Origin: Parvibaculum sp.
Lineage (GTDB): Bacteria > Pseudomonadota > Alphaproteobacteria > Parvibaculales > Parvibaculaceae
Assembly (NCBI GenBank): GCA_014359855.1
Contig: JACIYQ010000117.1
Coordinates: 1-8,674, forward strand
DNA: 8,674 bases
Direction: 5' to 3'
How positions within the stretch are numbered: position 1 is the first letter of the stretch; each line of letters opens with the position of its first letter. The notes below the pieces were generated by a model. The model worked only from the letters and a program-made list of their open reading frames with translations, had not been told where the DNA came from and made no database searches. The translations under genes and the position numbers were made by a program. This document shows positions 1-6,201 of this stretch, in pieces.

Positions 1-115
1 GAGGCCATGCGTGCCCTGCTCGATCTGCCATTCCACCAGTTTGACGAACGCAGCCTCATCCACCTTGCCGTCCCTGAACGGCGTAATGAGTGCGACGAAC
101 GATCCCTTGAACATG
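1..115 (-). CDS. dapA: 4-hydroxy-tetrahydrodipicolinate synthase, N-terminal fragment
   Basis: Only the first 38 codons are inside the window; the gene runs off the left edge. The visible N-terminus contains GSFVALITPFRDGKVDE followed by FVKLVEWQIEQGTHGL, which is the typical start of DapA: the first beta strand and helix of the TIM barrel. The family condenses pyruvate with aspartate semialdehyde in the cytoplasm, the first committed step of lysine and meso-diaminopimelate synthesis. The active-site Thr-Thr, Tyr and Lys lie beyond the edge and cannot be checked. The ATG at 115 is preceded by a GGAG (complement of 124-127) with an 8-base spacer, so the start is well supported. It diverges from a peptidoglycan lytic transglycosylase, so a cell-wall precursor enzyme and a cell-wall degrading enzyme share one intergenic region. 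Confidence 0.93.
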
Positions 116-170
116 GCTTTAGGCTCCGTTGCCCCGGTTTGCGAGGGAGGGGGTATTCCCGAAGGCGCGC

Positions 171-199
171 AAGATAACCATAAGCGGCTGAACCGGCAA
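171..199 (-). promoter_or_regulatory. candidate sigma-70 type promoter for dapA
   Basis: Read on the minus strand, a -35-like TTGCCG (199-194) is separated by exactly 17 bases from a -10-like TATCTT (176-171). Each hexamer matches the consensus at four of six positions. Transcription would start near 164, giving a leader of about 50 bases before the dapA ATG. This is pattern matching by eye and has not been tested. Confidence 0.4.
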
Positions 200-277
200 G
201 AAAACCGCAGGTTCCCTAGCATATGACCTATTGCGGCGCGTGTTAGCACATGAGTAGTCTGAATGGTGGAATATCTG

Positions 278-406
278 ATGCGCAGAATGAACTTGCGCCG
301 GATATGGAGCGCGATTGACGGACCCAAGGCAGCCCGCCGGGCAGGCCTGAGAGCGGTTCGGGAACTTTGTGTCGGGTTTGCGCCTTGCGGGCTAGTAACA
401 GATTGA
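278..406 (+). CDS. possible 42-codon leader ORF ahead of the transglycosylase
   Basis: An ATG at 278 sits 7 bases after a GGTGGA (265-270), a reasonable ribosome binding site. It opens a 42-codon frame beginning MRRMNLRRIWSAIDG. Its TGA stop (404-406) overlaps a TTG (403-405) in the frame of the downstream transglycosylase, giving the sequence TTGA, an arrangement like translational coupling. The peptide is Arg/Ala-rich, has no recognisable domain, and could be chance in GC-rich DNA. It may be a translated leader that delivers ribosomes to the weak TTG start. Alternatively it may be the true N-terminus of the transglycosylase separated by a -1 frame change. Neither can be decided from one sequence. 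Confidence 0.22.
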   Translation: MRRMNLRRIWSAIDGPKAARRAGLRAVRELCVGFAPCGLVTD

Positions 407-2670
407 ACCTTCAGCGGTTCGCGGCTGCCACGGCGGCCGCGATCCTGTCTACCTGTGCCGCCGCAGCGCAGGCCTCCATCTTGCCGCTTCCCCGCCCCGG
501 CGGCAGCGAGGTCCAGACGGCGAGCGCCGCGCCACTGGCCGTTCCCAAGGCGGCTACTGCATCTCCCGGTTCATTTTCGAGGCTCAACGCCGCCGACATG
601 ATGGCGGCGCGAGCCGCTTTCGATGAAATCGACCGGGGAAACTGGACCGCCGCCAGCCGTTTCCGCACGCAACTCAAGGACCGGACCGCCGCCAAACTCA
701 TCATCTGGACTCGCCTTCTCTCCGACGACAGCACCGCGACCTTCGCGGAAATCGTCGCCTTCATGGAGGAAAACCCGGATTGGCCGCGCAAGTTCATTCT
801 GGAGGCCCGGGCCGAGCGCGCGCTCCTCTCTTACCCCATGTCGAACGACGACCTCATTGCATGGTTCACCGACCACCCGCCGCAAACCGGTGAGGGCCGC
901 ATCCGGCTCGGCAAGACACTGATCGACATAGGGCGCGCGGATGAGGGCGGGCAATGGATTCGCCGCGCCTGGATCGAAAACGACTTCGGCGCCTCCCGGC
1001 AAAAGGAAATCCTCGCCGCCTACGGACGCTTCCTTACAACGGAGGCACAGCAAGCGCGCCTTGCCCGTCTGCTTTGGGAACAGCGCACAAGCGACGCCCG
1101 CACCACGGCGGCGCTGGTCGGCCAGGCAGAACGGGCCCTCGCCGACGCACGCCTCCAGTTCATCGCAGGATCGAGCAAGGCGTCAGCGGCTCTCTCCCGG
1201 GTGCCCGCCCCGCTGCGCGCCGATCCCGGTCTTCTCTACGATCAGGTTCGATACGAGCGCCGGCGCGGCAACGAGCACGGGGCGCTTCCCCTTCTTCTCA
1301 CCGCGCCCACCGAACCGCATAAGATGGTGCGGCCGGACAGCTGGTGGATCGAGCGCAAGATTCTGACCCGCAAGGCGATGTCGCAGGGCCTCTATGAGGA
1401 TGCCTACAAGATCGCTGCGGGCAATGGCTTGAAAGAAGGCGCGGACTTTGCAGAAGCGGAATTCCTCGCCGGCTGGATCGCTCTTCAATATTTGAACAAT
1501 CCGGACGCAGCACTCACTCATTTCCGCAAGCTGAGTGACGGCGTCTCGACGCCGATCAGCAAATCGCGCGCGGAATACTGGTCGGGCCGAGCCGCAGCGG
1601 CATCGGGTGACAAGGAAAAGGCAGCTTCCTACTACCGCCAGGCCGCCGCCTATCCGACGACGTTTTACGGCCAGCTTGCAACCGCCGTCCTTGCTGCGAA
1701 CGGCGGCGACGGCAAGCTGCGTCTCCCGGAAAATCCTGCGCGCACCAAGGACGTCAAGCAGCGCTTCGACAGCCGCGAACTCGTTCACGCCGCGCGCATT
1801 CTGCAAGACCTTGACCGGGAGAATACGCGCTGGACCTTCATGCTGCATCTCGCGGACATATTTGAGGATCCCGCGGAAATCGCTGCTCTCTCGGACCTTG
1901 CCCTCTCCTTCGGCGACCGCAAACTCTCGCTTCGCATCGCCAAGGCGGCGTCGCTCCGCAACATCGTGCTCGCGGACTATGCGTACCCGACCGAGGCCAT
2001 GCCCAAATGGACACATCGCGGCCCGCCGGTGGAAACCGCCCTCGTCTACGGCCTGTCGAGACAGGAGAGTGAATTCGACCCGCAAGCGTTGAGTCCTGCA
2101 GGTGCGCGCGGCCTCATGCAGCTCATGCCGCGTACCGCGAGGATGGTGGCCGGCCAGGTGGGGCTACCCTATTCGCCCGCGAAACTCACGGACCCCGTCT
2201 ACAATGCAACGCTCGGTTCCGCCCATCTCGGCGACCTCGTGCAGAACGAATTCTCCGGCTCCTACATCATGAGCATCGCCGCCTACAACGCCGGTGCATC
2301 GCGGGTGCGCCAATGGGTACAGGAATACGGCGATCCGCGCTCCACGGCCGTCGACCCCATCGACTGGATCGAGAACATTCCCTTCTCCGAAACACGAAAC
2401 TACGTACAGCGCGTGATGGAAAATATGGAAATCTATCGCGGCCGGTTGAACGGACAGCCCGAACCCGTGCGCATAGAAGCAGACCTGAGCCGCTATTCCG
2501 GTTCAACACCGATCACGACACCGCCGCCCGCGGCCCGTCCTACCAACGTGCCGCTCGCCCCTCCGTCGGCGGCTTCGTCCGTTGTGACGCCCGCCTCCAA
2601 TGCACCCATACCGATGACCGTACCGGCAGCCGGCGCCATGACGCCCGTGGTCGAGGCCGGAGATCGTTGA
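367..2670 (+). CDS. slt: soluble lytic murein transglycosylase (Slt70-like), secreted
   Basis: This is a periplasmic enzyme that cleaves the MurNAc-GlcNAc bond of peptidoglycan to leave 1,6-anhydro ends, used in wall turnover and in opening the sacculus. With the TTG at 367 it is 767 residues. An N-terminal signal peptide has Arg residues, an Ala-rich core, and a likely cut after AQA (residue 36). A long helical, TPR-like Slt70 U/L-domain region spans roughly residues 60-545. The catalytic SLT domain (about 550-695) has Glu567 in LSRQES, GLMQLMP at 582-588, AAYNAG at 638-643 and ENIPFSETRNYV at 669-680. The last ~65 residues are a Pro/Ala/Thr-rich, probably disordered tail not found in E. coli Slt70. 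No in-frame ATG precedes the signal peptide, because TGA at 316 closes the frame. The start must be TTG at 367, 385 or 403, none with a strong ribosome site. The function is very secure and the start is not. Confidence 0.93.
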   Translation: MCRVCALRASNRLNLQRFAAATAAAILSTCAAAAQASILPLPRPGGSEVQTASAAPLAVPKAATASPGSFSRLNAADMMAARAAFDEIDRGNWTAASRFRTQLKDRTAAKLIIWTRLLSDDSTATFAEIVAFMEENPDWPRKFILEARAERALLSYPMSNDDLIAWFTDHPPQTGEGRIRLGKTLIDIGRADEGGQWIRRAWIENDFGASRQKEILAAYGRFLTTEAQQARLARLLWEQRTSDARTTAALVGQAERALADARLQFIAGSSKASAALSRVPAPLRADPGLLYDQVRYERRRGNEHGALPLLLTAPTEPHKMVRPDSWWIERKILTRKAMSQGLYEDAYKIAAGNGLKEGADFAEAEFLAGWIALQYLNNPDAALTHFRKLSDGVSTPISKSRAEYWSGRAAAASGDKEKAASYYRQAAAYPTTFYGQLATAVLAANGGDGKLRLPENPARTKDVKQRFDSRELVHAARILQDLDRENTRWTFMLHLADIFEDPAEIAALSDLALSFGDRKLSLRIAKAASLRNIVLADYAYPTEAMPKWTHRGPPVETALVYGLSRQESEFDPQALSPAGARGLMQLMPRTARMVAGQVGLPYSPAKLTDPVYNATLGSAHLGDLVQNEFSGSYIMSIAAYNAGASRVRQWVQEYGDPRSTAVDPIDWIENIPFSETRNYVQRVMENMEIYRGRLNGQPEPVRIEADLSRYSGSTPITTPPPAARPTNVPLAPPSAASSVVTPASNAPIPMTVPAAGAMTPVVEAGDR

Positions 2671-2712
2671 CCCGAATCGGGACTTGCCGGAGCGGCCTCC
2701 CTCTACCATGAT

Positions 2713-2732
2713 CTCCGCCCACATTTGCGGAG
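2713..2732 (+). promoter_or_regulatory. hairpin covering the ribosome binding site of the hydrolase
   Basis: CTCCGC (2713-2718) and GCGGAG (2727-2732) are exact inverted repeats around an 8-base loop. The right arm carries the GGAG (2729-2732) that lies 9 bases before the ATG at 2742. It is the only good Shine-Dalgarno sequence there. In the mRNA the site could be masked by this six-base-pair stem. The stem is short, so an effect on translation is only a possibility. Confidence 0.3.
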
Positions 2733-2741
2733 CATCGCCCC

Positions 2742-3614
2742 ATGTCGTTCCCCTATCGCGAACTCTTCTACACGAGCCAGGACGGGCTGAAGCTCTTTGC
2801 GCGCGACTATGGTGAGCGCACGGCCCCGGGCACGCCGGTTATCTGCCTTCCCGGCCTGACGCGAAATTCGAAGGACTTCGAGCCACTCGCGGAGCATCTG
2901 TCGGCGCAGCGCCGGGTCATTTGTCCCGACCTGCGTGGACGCGGCCGCTCCGGCTATTGCGACAACTGGACGGACTACACACCGGCACATGAGATGATGG
3001 ACACACTGGACCTCATGGGCGCCGCAGGCATCGGGCAGGCCGTCTTTGTGGGCACATCGCGCGGCGGCCTCATCATCATGGCGCTGGCGGCATTCCGGCC
3101 GAACGTCATCAAAGCCGCAATTCTGAATGACATAGGGCCTGAAGTTGAGGCGAAGGGTATTGCCCGCATCGCGGGTTATGTGGGCGTGATGGAGCCACCC
3201 GCCACATGGGACGAAGCGGCCGTGAAATTACGCATGATGAATGAACGCGAATTTCCGAACCTTTCAGCCGAGGATTGGCGCAACTTCGCTCACCGCACCT
3301 TTGCGGAAGAGAACGGCCTGCCGAAAATGGACTACGACGCAAAAATCGGCACAGCGATGCGCAAGGGCATGGAAGCCGCCAAAGGCGAAATCCCGACGCT
3401 TTGGCCGCAGTTCAAATCTCTCTCCCAGATGCCGCTTCTCGCAATCCGCGGAGAAAACTCCGACATTCTGACGGCCAGCATCATGGAGCGAATGAAAGAG
3501 GCCAATCCCGCGATGCATTCCGTCGTTGCAACAGATCGCGGCCACGCTCCTTTTCTCGATGAACCGGAAGTCCTTGCCGCCATCGACGGTTTCCTTGCTG
3601 CGGAAAACCTCTAG
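2742..3614 (+). CDS. alpha/beta-fold hydrolase
   Basis: The 290-residue cytoplasmic protein has a complete alpha/beta hydrolase core. The oxyanion-strand motif CLPGLTRN is at 35-42, and PDLRGRGRSGY at 62-72. The nucleophile elbow GTSRGG places Ser106 at its centre. Asp241 lies in RGENSDIL and His268 in DRGHAPFLDEPE. A helical cap of about 70 residues (about 145-215) lies between the nucleophile and the acid. No signal peptide is visible. The substrate cannot be inferred: the family includes esterases, lactonases, haloalkane dehalogenases and C-C hydrolases. The start is supported by GGAG 9 bases upstream. It lies 71 bases behind the transglycosylase on the same strand and may be cotranscribed. 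Its TAG stop (3612-3614) shares the palindrome CTAG with the stop of the convergent methyltransferase. Confidence 0.92.
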   Translation: MSFPYRELFYTSQDGLKLFARDYGERTAPGTPVICLPGLTRNSKDFEPLAEHLSAQRRVICPDLRGRGRSGYCDNWTDYTPAHEMMDTLDLMGAAGIGQAVFVGTSRGGLIIMALAAFRPNVIKAAILNDIGPEVEAKGIARIAGYVGVMEPPATWDEAAVKLRMMNEREFPNLSAEDWRNFAHRTFAEENGLPKMDYDAKIGTAMRKGMEAAKGEIPTLWPQFKSLSQMPLLAIRGENSDILTASIMERMKEANPAMHSVVATDRGHAPFLDEPEVLAAIDGFLAAENL

Positions 3615-4321
3615 TCGCGCCGGACGCGAAGCATCCTTGTCGCGCCCTTCTGGAATTCGAAAGGCACGTCGATGAGTTCGGCAGCAGCACCTTCCGCCCT
3701 CAAGGCTTGAACAATCCCTGGCAGGTGACTGGACGGCAGCCCGTCGAGGTTGACGAGTGGGAAAACCCGCACCTCCGAGGCAACGCGCAGAAGCTCGCGG
3801 ATCGATGCGAGATGGAAGCCGAAATCGAGATCGTCACCATAGAGAAACAGTAAGTGGGAGACGAACGCGAGGCGGAAGGAACCATTCTCAAAGGGAAGCG
3901 ACGGCAAGGAAGCCGGTACGTAACGCCCCTCTGCTTTTCCATCTTCGAAGTCTTCGAGAAAGAGTTCGAGCGCTTCCCGTCTGAGCTTGTGGATAGCTTC
4001 TTCCGATCCGTAATGGCTCCAGTTGAAGCGGTAGGAGGCCCGCCGCATCCCTGTGCGCATGGCGTCCGCCGTCTCTTCGAAACGATGGTGAATATCATCG
4101 CCGCGAAGCGCATAGATTGGATCGGCGGCGACGACACGCGCACCCGCCTTGCAAGCCTCGGCCGCGAAGGACGACGGTCCACCACCGGCGTCGAGTATGG
4201 GCGACCCGGACGCGAGTTCATCGAGCGCAAAGAACGCCTGATACTCACTGAGCCGCCGCCCCCAGGGCACGATGCCGCCGAGCTCGAACTCTTTCGAGGG
4301 TTTGCTTGCGCGGGCATTCAT
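3611..4321 (-). CDS. uncharacterised class I SAM-dependent methyltransferase
   Basis: The protein is 236 residues from the ATG at 4321, which has a strong GGAGG (complement of 4329-4333) 7 bases upstream. The frame stays open to 4438, but that extension crosses a terminator hairpin and has no ribosome site, so I reject it. A Rossmann-type SAM site is visible: ILDAGGGPSSFAAEA (42-56) as motif I and VVAADPIY (63-70) as the second strand. The order FELGGIVPWGRRLSEY (12-27), GRYVPASLPSLPF (132-144), SHLLFLYGDDL (155-165), EVRVFPL (183-189) and EFQKGATRMLRV (222-233) matches a conserved bacterial methyltransferase-like family of unknown substrate. From memory, that family usually has a CGDGP-type motif I, which here is AGGGP. 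It lies downstream of the betaine operon but behind a terminator, so a role in betaine synthesis is not shown. Confidence 0.85.
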   Translation of the reverse strand: MNARASKPSKEFELGGIVPWGRRLSEYQAFFALDELASGSPILDAGGGPSSFAAEACKAGARVVAADPIYALRGDDIHHRFEETADAMRTGMRRASYRFNWSHYGSEEAIHKLRREALELFLEDFEDGKAEGRYVPASLPSLPFENGSFRLAFVSHLLFLYGDDLDFGFHLASIRELLRVASEVRVFPLVNLDGLPSSHLPGIVQALRAEGAAAELIDVPFEFQKGATRMLRVRRD

Positions 4322-4393
4322 CTCGTCTCCTCCATGGTTGCTGGCTGTGCCGCGCCTGCAGGAAGCGCCTCTCGATGAAATATCCCTCAAACG

Positions 4394-4421
4394 AAAAGGC
4401 CGCCTCCAGAGGGGCGGCCTT
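4394..4421 (-). terminator. rho-independent terminator of the betaine operon
   Basis: AAGGCCGCC (4396-4404) and GGCGGCCTT (4413-4421) are exact inverted repeats. A G-T and a G-C pair can extend the stem to 11 pairs around a CAGA loop. On the minus strand the stem ends in a TTTTC run (complement of 4393-4397), as expected for an intrinsic terminator serving the two betaine genes. On the plus strand the stem is followed only by TTGTCC, so it should work poorly in that direction. It separates SDMT from the third methyltransferase. Confidence 0.8.
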
Positions 4422-4448
4422 GTCCGGTTCGATCTCAAATAAACGACG

Positions 4449-4535
4449 TTACGGGGTCACCCTCGGGGTGGTCCACCAGTTGCCTGTCATGACAGCCGAA
4501 TACGTCATCGCGATATCCTTGAACGCCGGAAACAT
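4449..4535 (-). CDS. candidate 28-residue small ORF, in frame behind SDMT
   Basis: The ATG at 4535 opens a 28-codon frame ending in TAA at 4451-4449, just before the operon terminator. It is in exactly the same frame as SDMT, 10 sense codons after the SDMT TGA (4568-4566), with no other stop between. About 23 of its 28 codons end in G or C, like genes here. The peptide starts MFPAFKDIAMTYSAV and ends GNWWTTPRVTP, which reads more like protein than random sequence. A GGAG lies directly against the ATG, too close for a normal ribosome site. It could be a small protein, a C-terminal extension produced by UGA readthrough, or a decayed end of a longer ancestral frame. No family is recognised. Confidence 0.3.
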   Translation of the reverse strand: MFPAFKDIAMTYSAVMTGNWWTTPRVTP

Positions 4536-4565
4536 CTCCAGCACCGGAAATCCATGTCTCCAAAG

Positions 4566-5402
4566 TCACTTTGCCAAGCGGTAATGCATTACGCCCCAGG
4601 CGAGATACCCCTTGTCGGCGCCATCGACCCAATGGCCAAGCCCCTTGATCATATTGTCGAGGTAAGTCGTGCTCGAACCTTTGGTCAACCGGTCGTAATT
4701 GGCTTTGAGCTCCTCACCCACCCGCCAATAGTGACGTCGAAGTTGATGAGTCATCTCGCGCACATCGAGCTTCTCGAAGCCGCGCGCCTTGAGTTCCCGG
4801 TCGTAAAACCCGAAGCTTCCGAGCGTTTCAAGGTGAATGCGGTCGAGGATCGGCTGTAACACGCCCTCCGGGCAGTCGTCGGACTGCATCGGATCGGTGA
4901 AGATGAACTGTCCACCGGGCTTCAGCACACGTTTCACTTCATCGAGAACGCGCGGGCGGTTGCCGCTATGCAGCATCGCATCCTGCGACCAGACGACATC
5001 AATGCTGTCGTCGTCCGCCGGAATGGCCTCGAAGTCGCCATGGAGAACCTCGATCCTGTCCTCAAGTCCGGCCTTCCTGTTCAACTCGCGGTTGAGGCGG
5101 TTCTGCGTCTCGCTGATGTTCACGCAGATGACCTTGCACCCGTAGGTCCTGGCAAGATGCCGCGCCGCGCCGCCATAACCTGCGCCGATATCGAGTACGA
5201 CTGCATTCTTGTCCACGCCTTCAAGCATTGAGGCGAGCGTCTCGTCGTTTCGATGACTGGCGGGAACGATCGGTTCGTTATCGTCCTTGTACATCCCGAT
5301 ATGGATGTCCTCACCGCCCCAGATCGTGAAATAAAACGAATCCGCGTCTTGGCTGTCGTAATAGGATTCCGCTTGCGCAACGGCGTTCGACTTACTCGTC
5401 AT
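4566..5402 (-). CDS. sarcosine/dimethylglycine N-methyltransferase (SDMT)
   Basis: This enzyme adds the second and third methyl groups, sarcosine to dimethylglycine to glycine betaine, using SAM in the cytoplasm. The protein is 278 residues from the ATG at 5402, about the length I recall for the Ectothiorhodospira halochloris enzyme. Features seen are YYDSQDADSFYFTIWGGEDIHIGMY (14-38), the SAM motif VLDIGAGYGGAARHLA (69-84), VWSQDAMLHSG (137-147), and FTDPMQSDDCPEG with ILDRIHLETLGS (168-196). It ends in a GYLAWGVMHYR tail characteristic of SDMT. The frame extends upstream to 5447, but the ATG at 5402 gives the usual N-terminus. A GGAG (complement of 5413-5416) lies 10 bases ahead, inside the upstream gene. 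The start overlaps the end of GSMT by 11 bases, so translation is probably coupled. The substrate assignment rests on family similarity and the GSMT partner. Confidence 0.93.
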   Translation of the reverse strand: MTSKSNAVAQAESYYDSQDADSFYFTIWGGEDIHIGMYKDDNEPIVPASHRNDETLASMLEGVDKNAVVLDIGAGYGGAARHLARTYGCKVICVNISETQNRLNRELNRKAGLEDRIEVLHGDFEAIPADDDSIDVVWSQDAMLHSGNRPRVLDEVKRVLKPGGQFIFTDPMQSDDCPEGVLQPILDRIHLETLGSFGFYDRELKARGFEKLDVREMTHQLRRHYWRVGEELKANYDRLTKGSSTTYLDNMIKGLGHWVDGADKGYLAWGVMHYRLAK

Positions 5403-6201
5403 GATAGATCTTCTCCGCAACGTGAATGAAGAAGTCGGCCTCTTCATCCTTGTAGGTTTCCTCGAAATCGCCGTAGGTGATGACCTCCTGAAATCCGATC
5501 TCGTGCATCAGGCGACGTGTATAATCTTTCCGCAGCGGAAACATATTCAGGTGGTAGACGCTGTCGTCTGGAAATGTGTAACGGAAGCGCGCTAGTGAAT
5601 CGTCCATATGCTCCGGCTCGGCCGTCACCCGATCGCCGCAGTAATAATATTTGTGCTTCGACCTGAATCCGCTATCGAGAATGGCGTCGTAGTTGCGCTG
5701 ATCCAGGATCAGAATGCCGTCGTGCTTCAACGCGGCATAGAACTCCGCGAGCGCACGCCGCCGGTCTTTTTCCTCAAAAAGGTGAGTAAACGAATTTCCT
5801 AGACAGATAATGGCGTCGAATTTTCCGTGAACGTCCTTGTTCAACCAGCGCCAGTCGGCGTGAACCGTCTGCATGACGAAACCGTGATTGCGCGCATTTT
5901 CGAATGCCTTGGAAAGCATCTCGGCGCTGCCATCGACACTGGTTACATCGAAACCGGCCTTCAGAAGCTGAACCGAGTTGAAACCGGTGCCCGTCGCGAC
6001 ATCGAGTATCTTGTGTTTTCCCCGTTCCTTGAGAATGTCGATGAAGAACTGCCCCTCGCTTTCCGCCCGGCTCTCCCAATCGATCAGGTCGTCCCATTTC
6101 TCGACAAAGGATTCAACATACTCGTGCTGGTAGTGGTCGGTTTCACGCACGGCAAGCGGGTCTTCGCCGAATTCTTGTTGTTTCTTTCTGAGCTGTTCCA
6201 T
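5392..6201 (-). CDS. glycine/sarcosine N-methyltransferase (GSMT)
   Basis: This enzyme methylates glycine to sarcosine and sarcosine to dimethylglycine with SAM, the first steps of de novo glycine betaine synthesis. The protein is 269 residues; the known bacterial enzymes are about 268. The N-terminal part has DPLAVRETDHYQHEYVESF (14-32) and KWDDLIDWESRAESEG (35-50). The SAM site is ILDVATGTGFNSVQLL (65-80) followed by VTSVDGSAEML (86-96). Strong family markers are DWRWLN (116-121), ICLGNSFTHLFEEKDRRR (132-149), ILDQRNYDAIL (165-175), MFPLRKDYTRRLMHE (220-234) and DFFIHVAEK (256-264). The start is ATG 6201, with GAAGGA (complement of 6210-6215) 8 bases upstream; a longer reading to 6264 lacks support. 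It is the first gene of the betaine operon. Its base composition is lower in GC than the flanking genes. Confidence 0.95.
   Translation of the reverse strand: MEQLRKKQQEFGEDPLAVRETDHYQHEYVESFVEKWDDLIDWESRAESEGQFFIDILKERGKHKILDVATGTGFNSVQLLKAGFDVTSVDGSAEMLSKAFENARNHGFVMQTVHADWRWLNKDVHGKFDAIICLGNSFTHLFEEKDRRRALAEFYAALKHDGILILDQRNYDAILDSGFRSKHKYYYCGDRVTAEPEHMDDSLARFRYTFPDDSVYHLNMFPLRKDYTRRLMHEIGFQEVITYGDFEETYKDEEADFFIHVAEKIYHDE

Noticed and set aside
445..456. Lipobox-like LSTC in the transglycosylase signal peptide
   Set aside because: The residue before Cys is Thr rather than Gly, Ala or Ser, and a normal AQA cleavage site follows a few residues later, so a soluble secreted form is more likely.
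1183..2085. 300-codon open frame on the minus strand inside the transglycosylase gene
   Set aside because: It is antisense to a gene with unmistakable motifs, has no recognisable domain, and is the kind of frame that GC-rich codon usage produces by chance.
3854..4378. 174-codon open frame on the plus strand opposite the third methyltransferase
   Set aside because: The minus-strand frame has a strong ribosome site and clear SAM-binding and family motifs; the plus-strand frame has none.
4322..4438. 39-residue N-terminal extension of the third methyltransferase
   Set aside because: It would cross the terminator hairpin and its sequence is Arg/Ser-rich noise; the ATG at 4321 has a near-ideal ribosome site.
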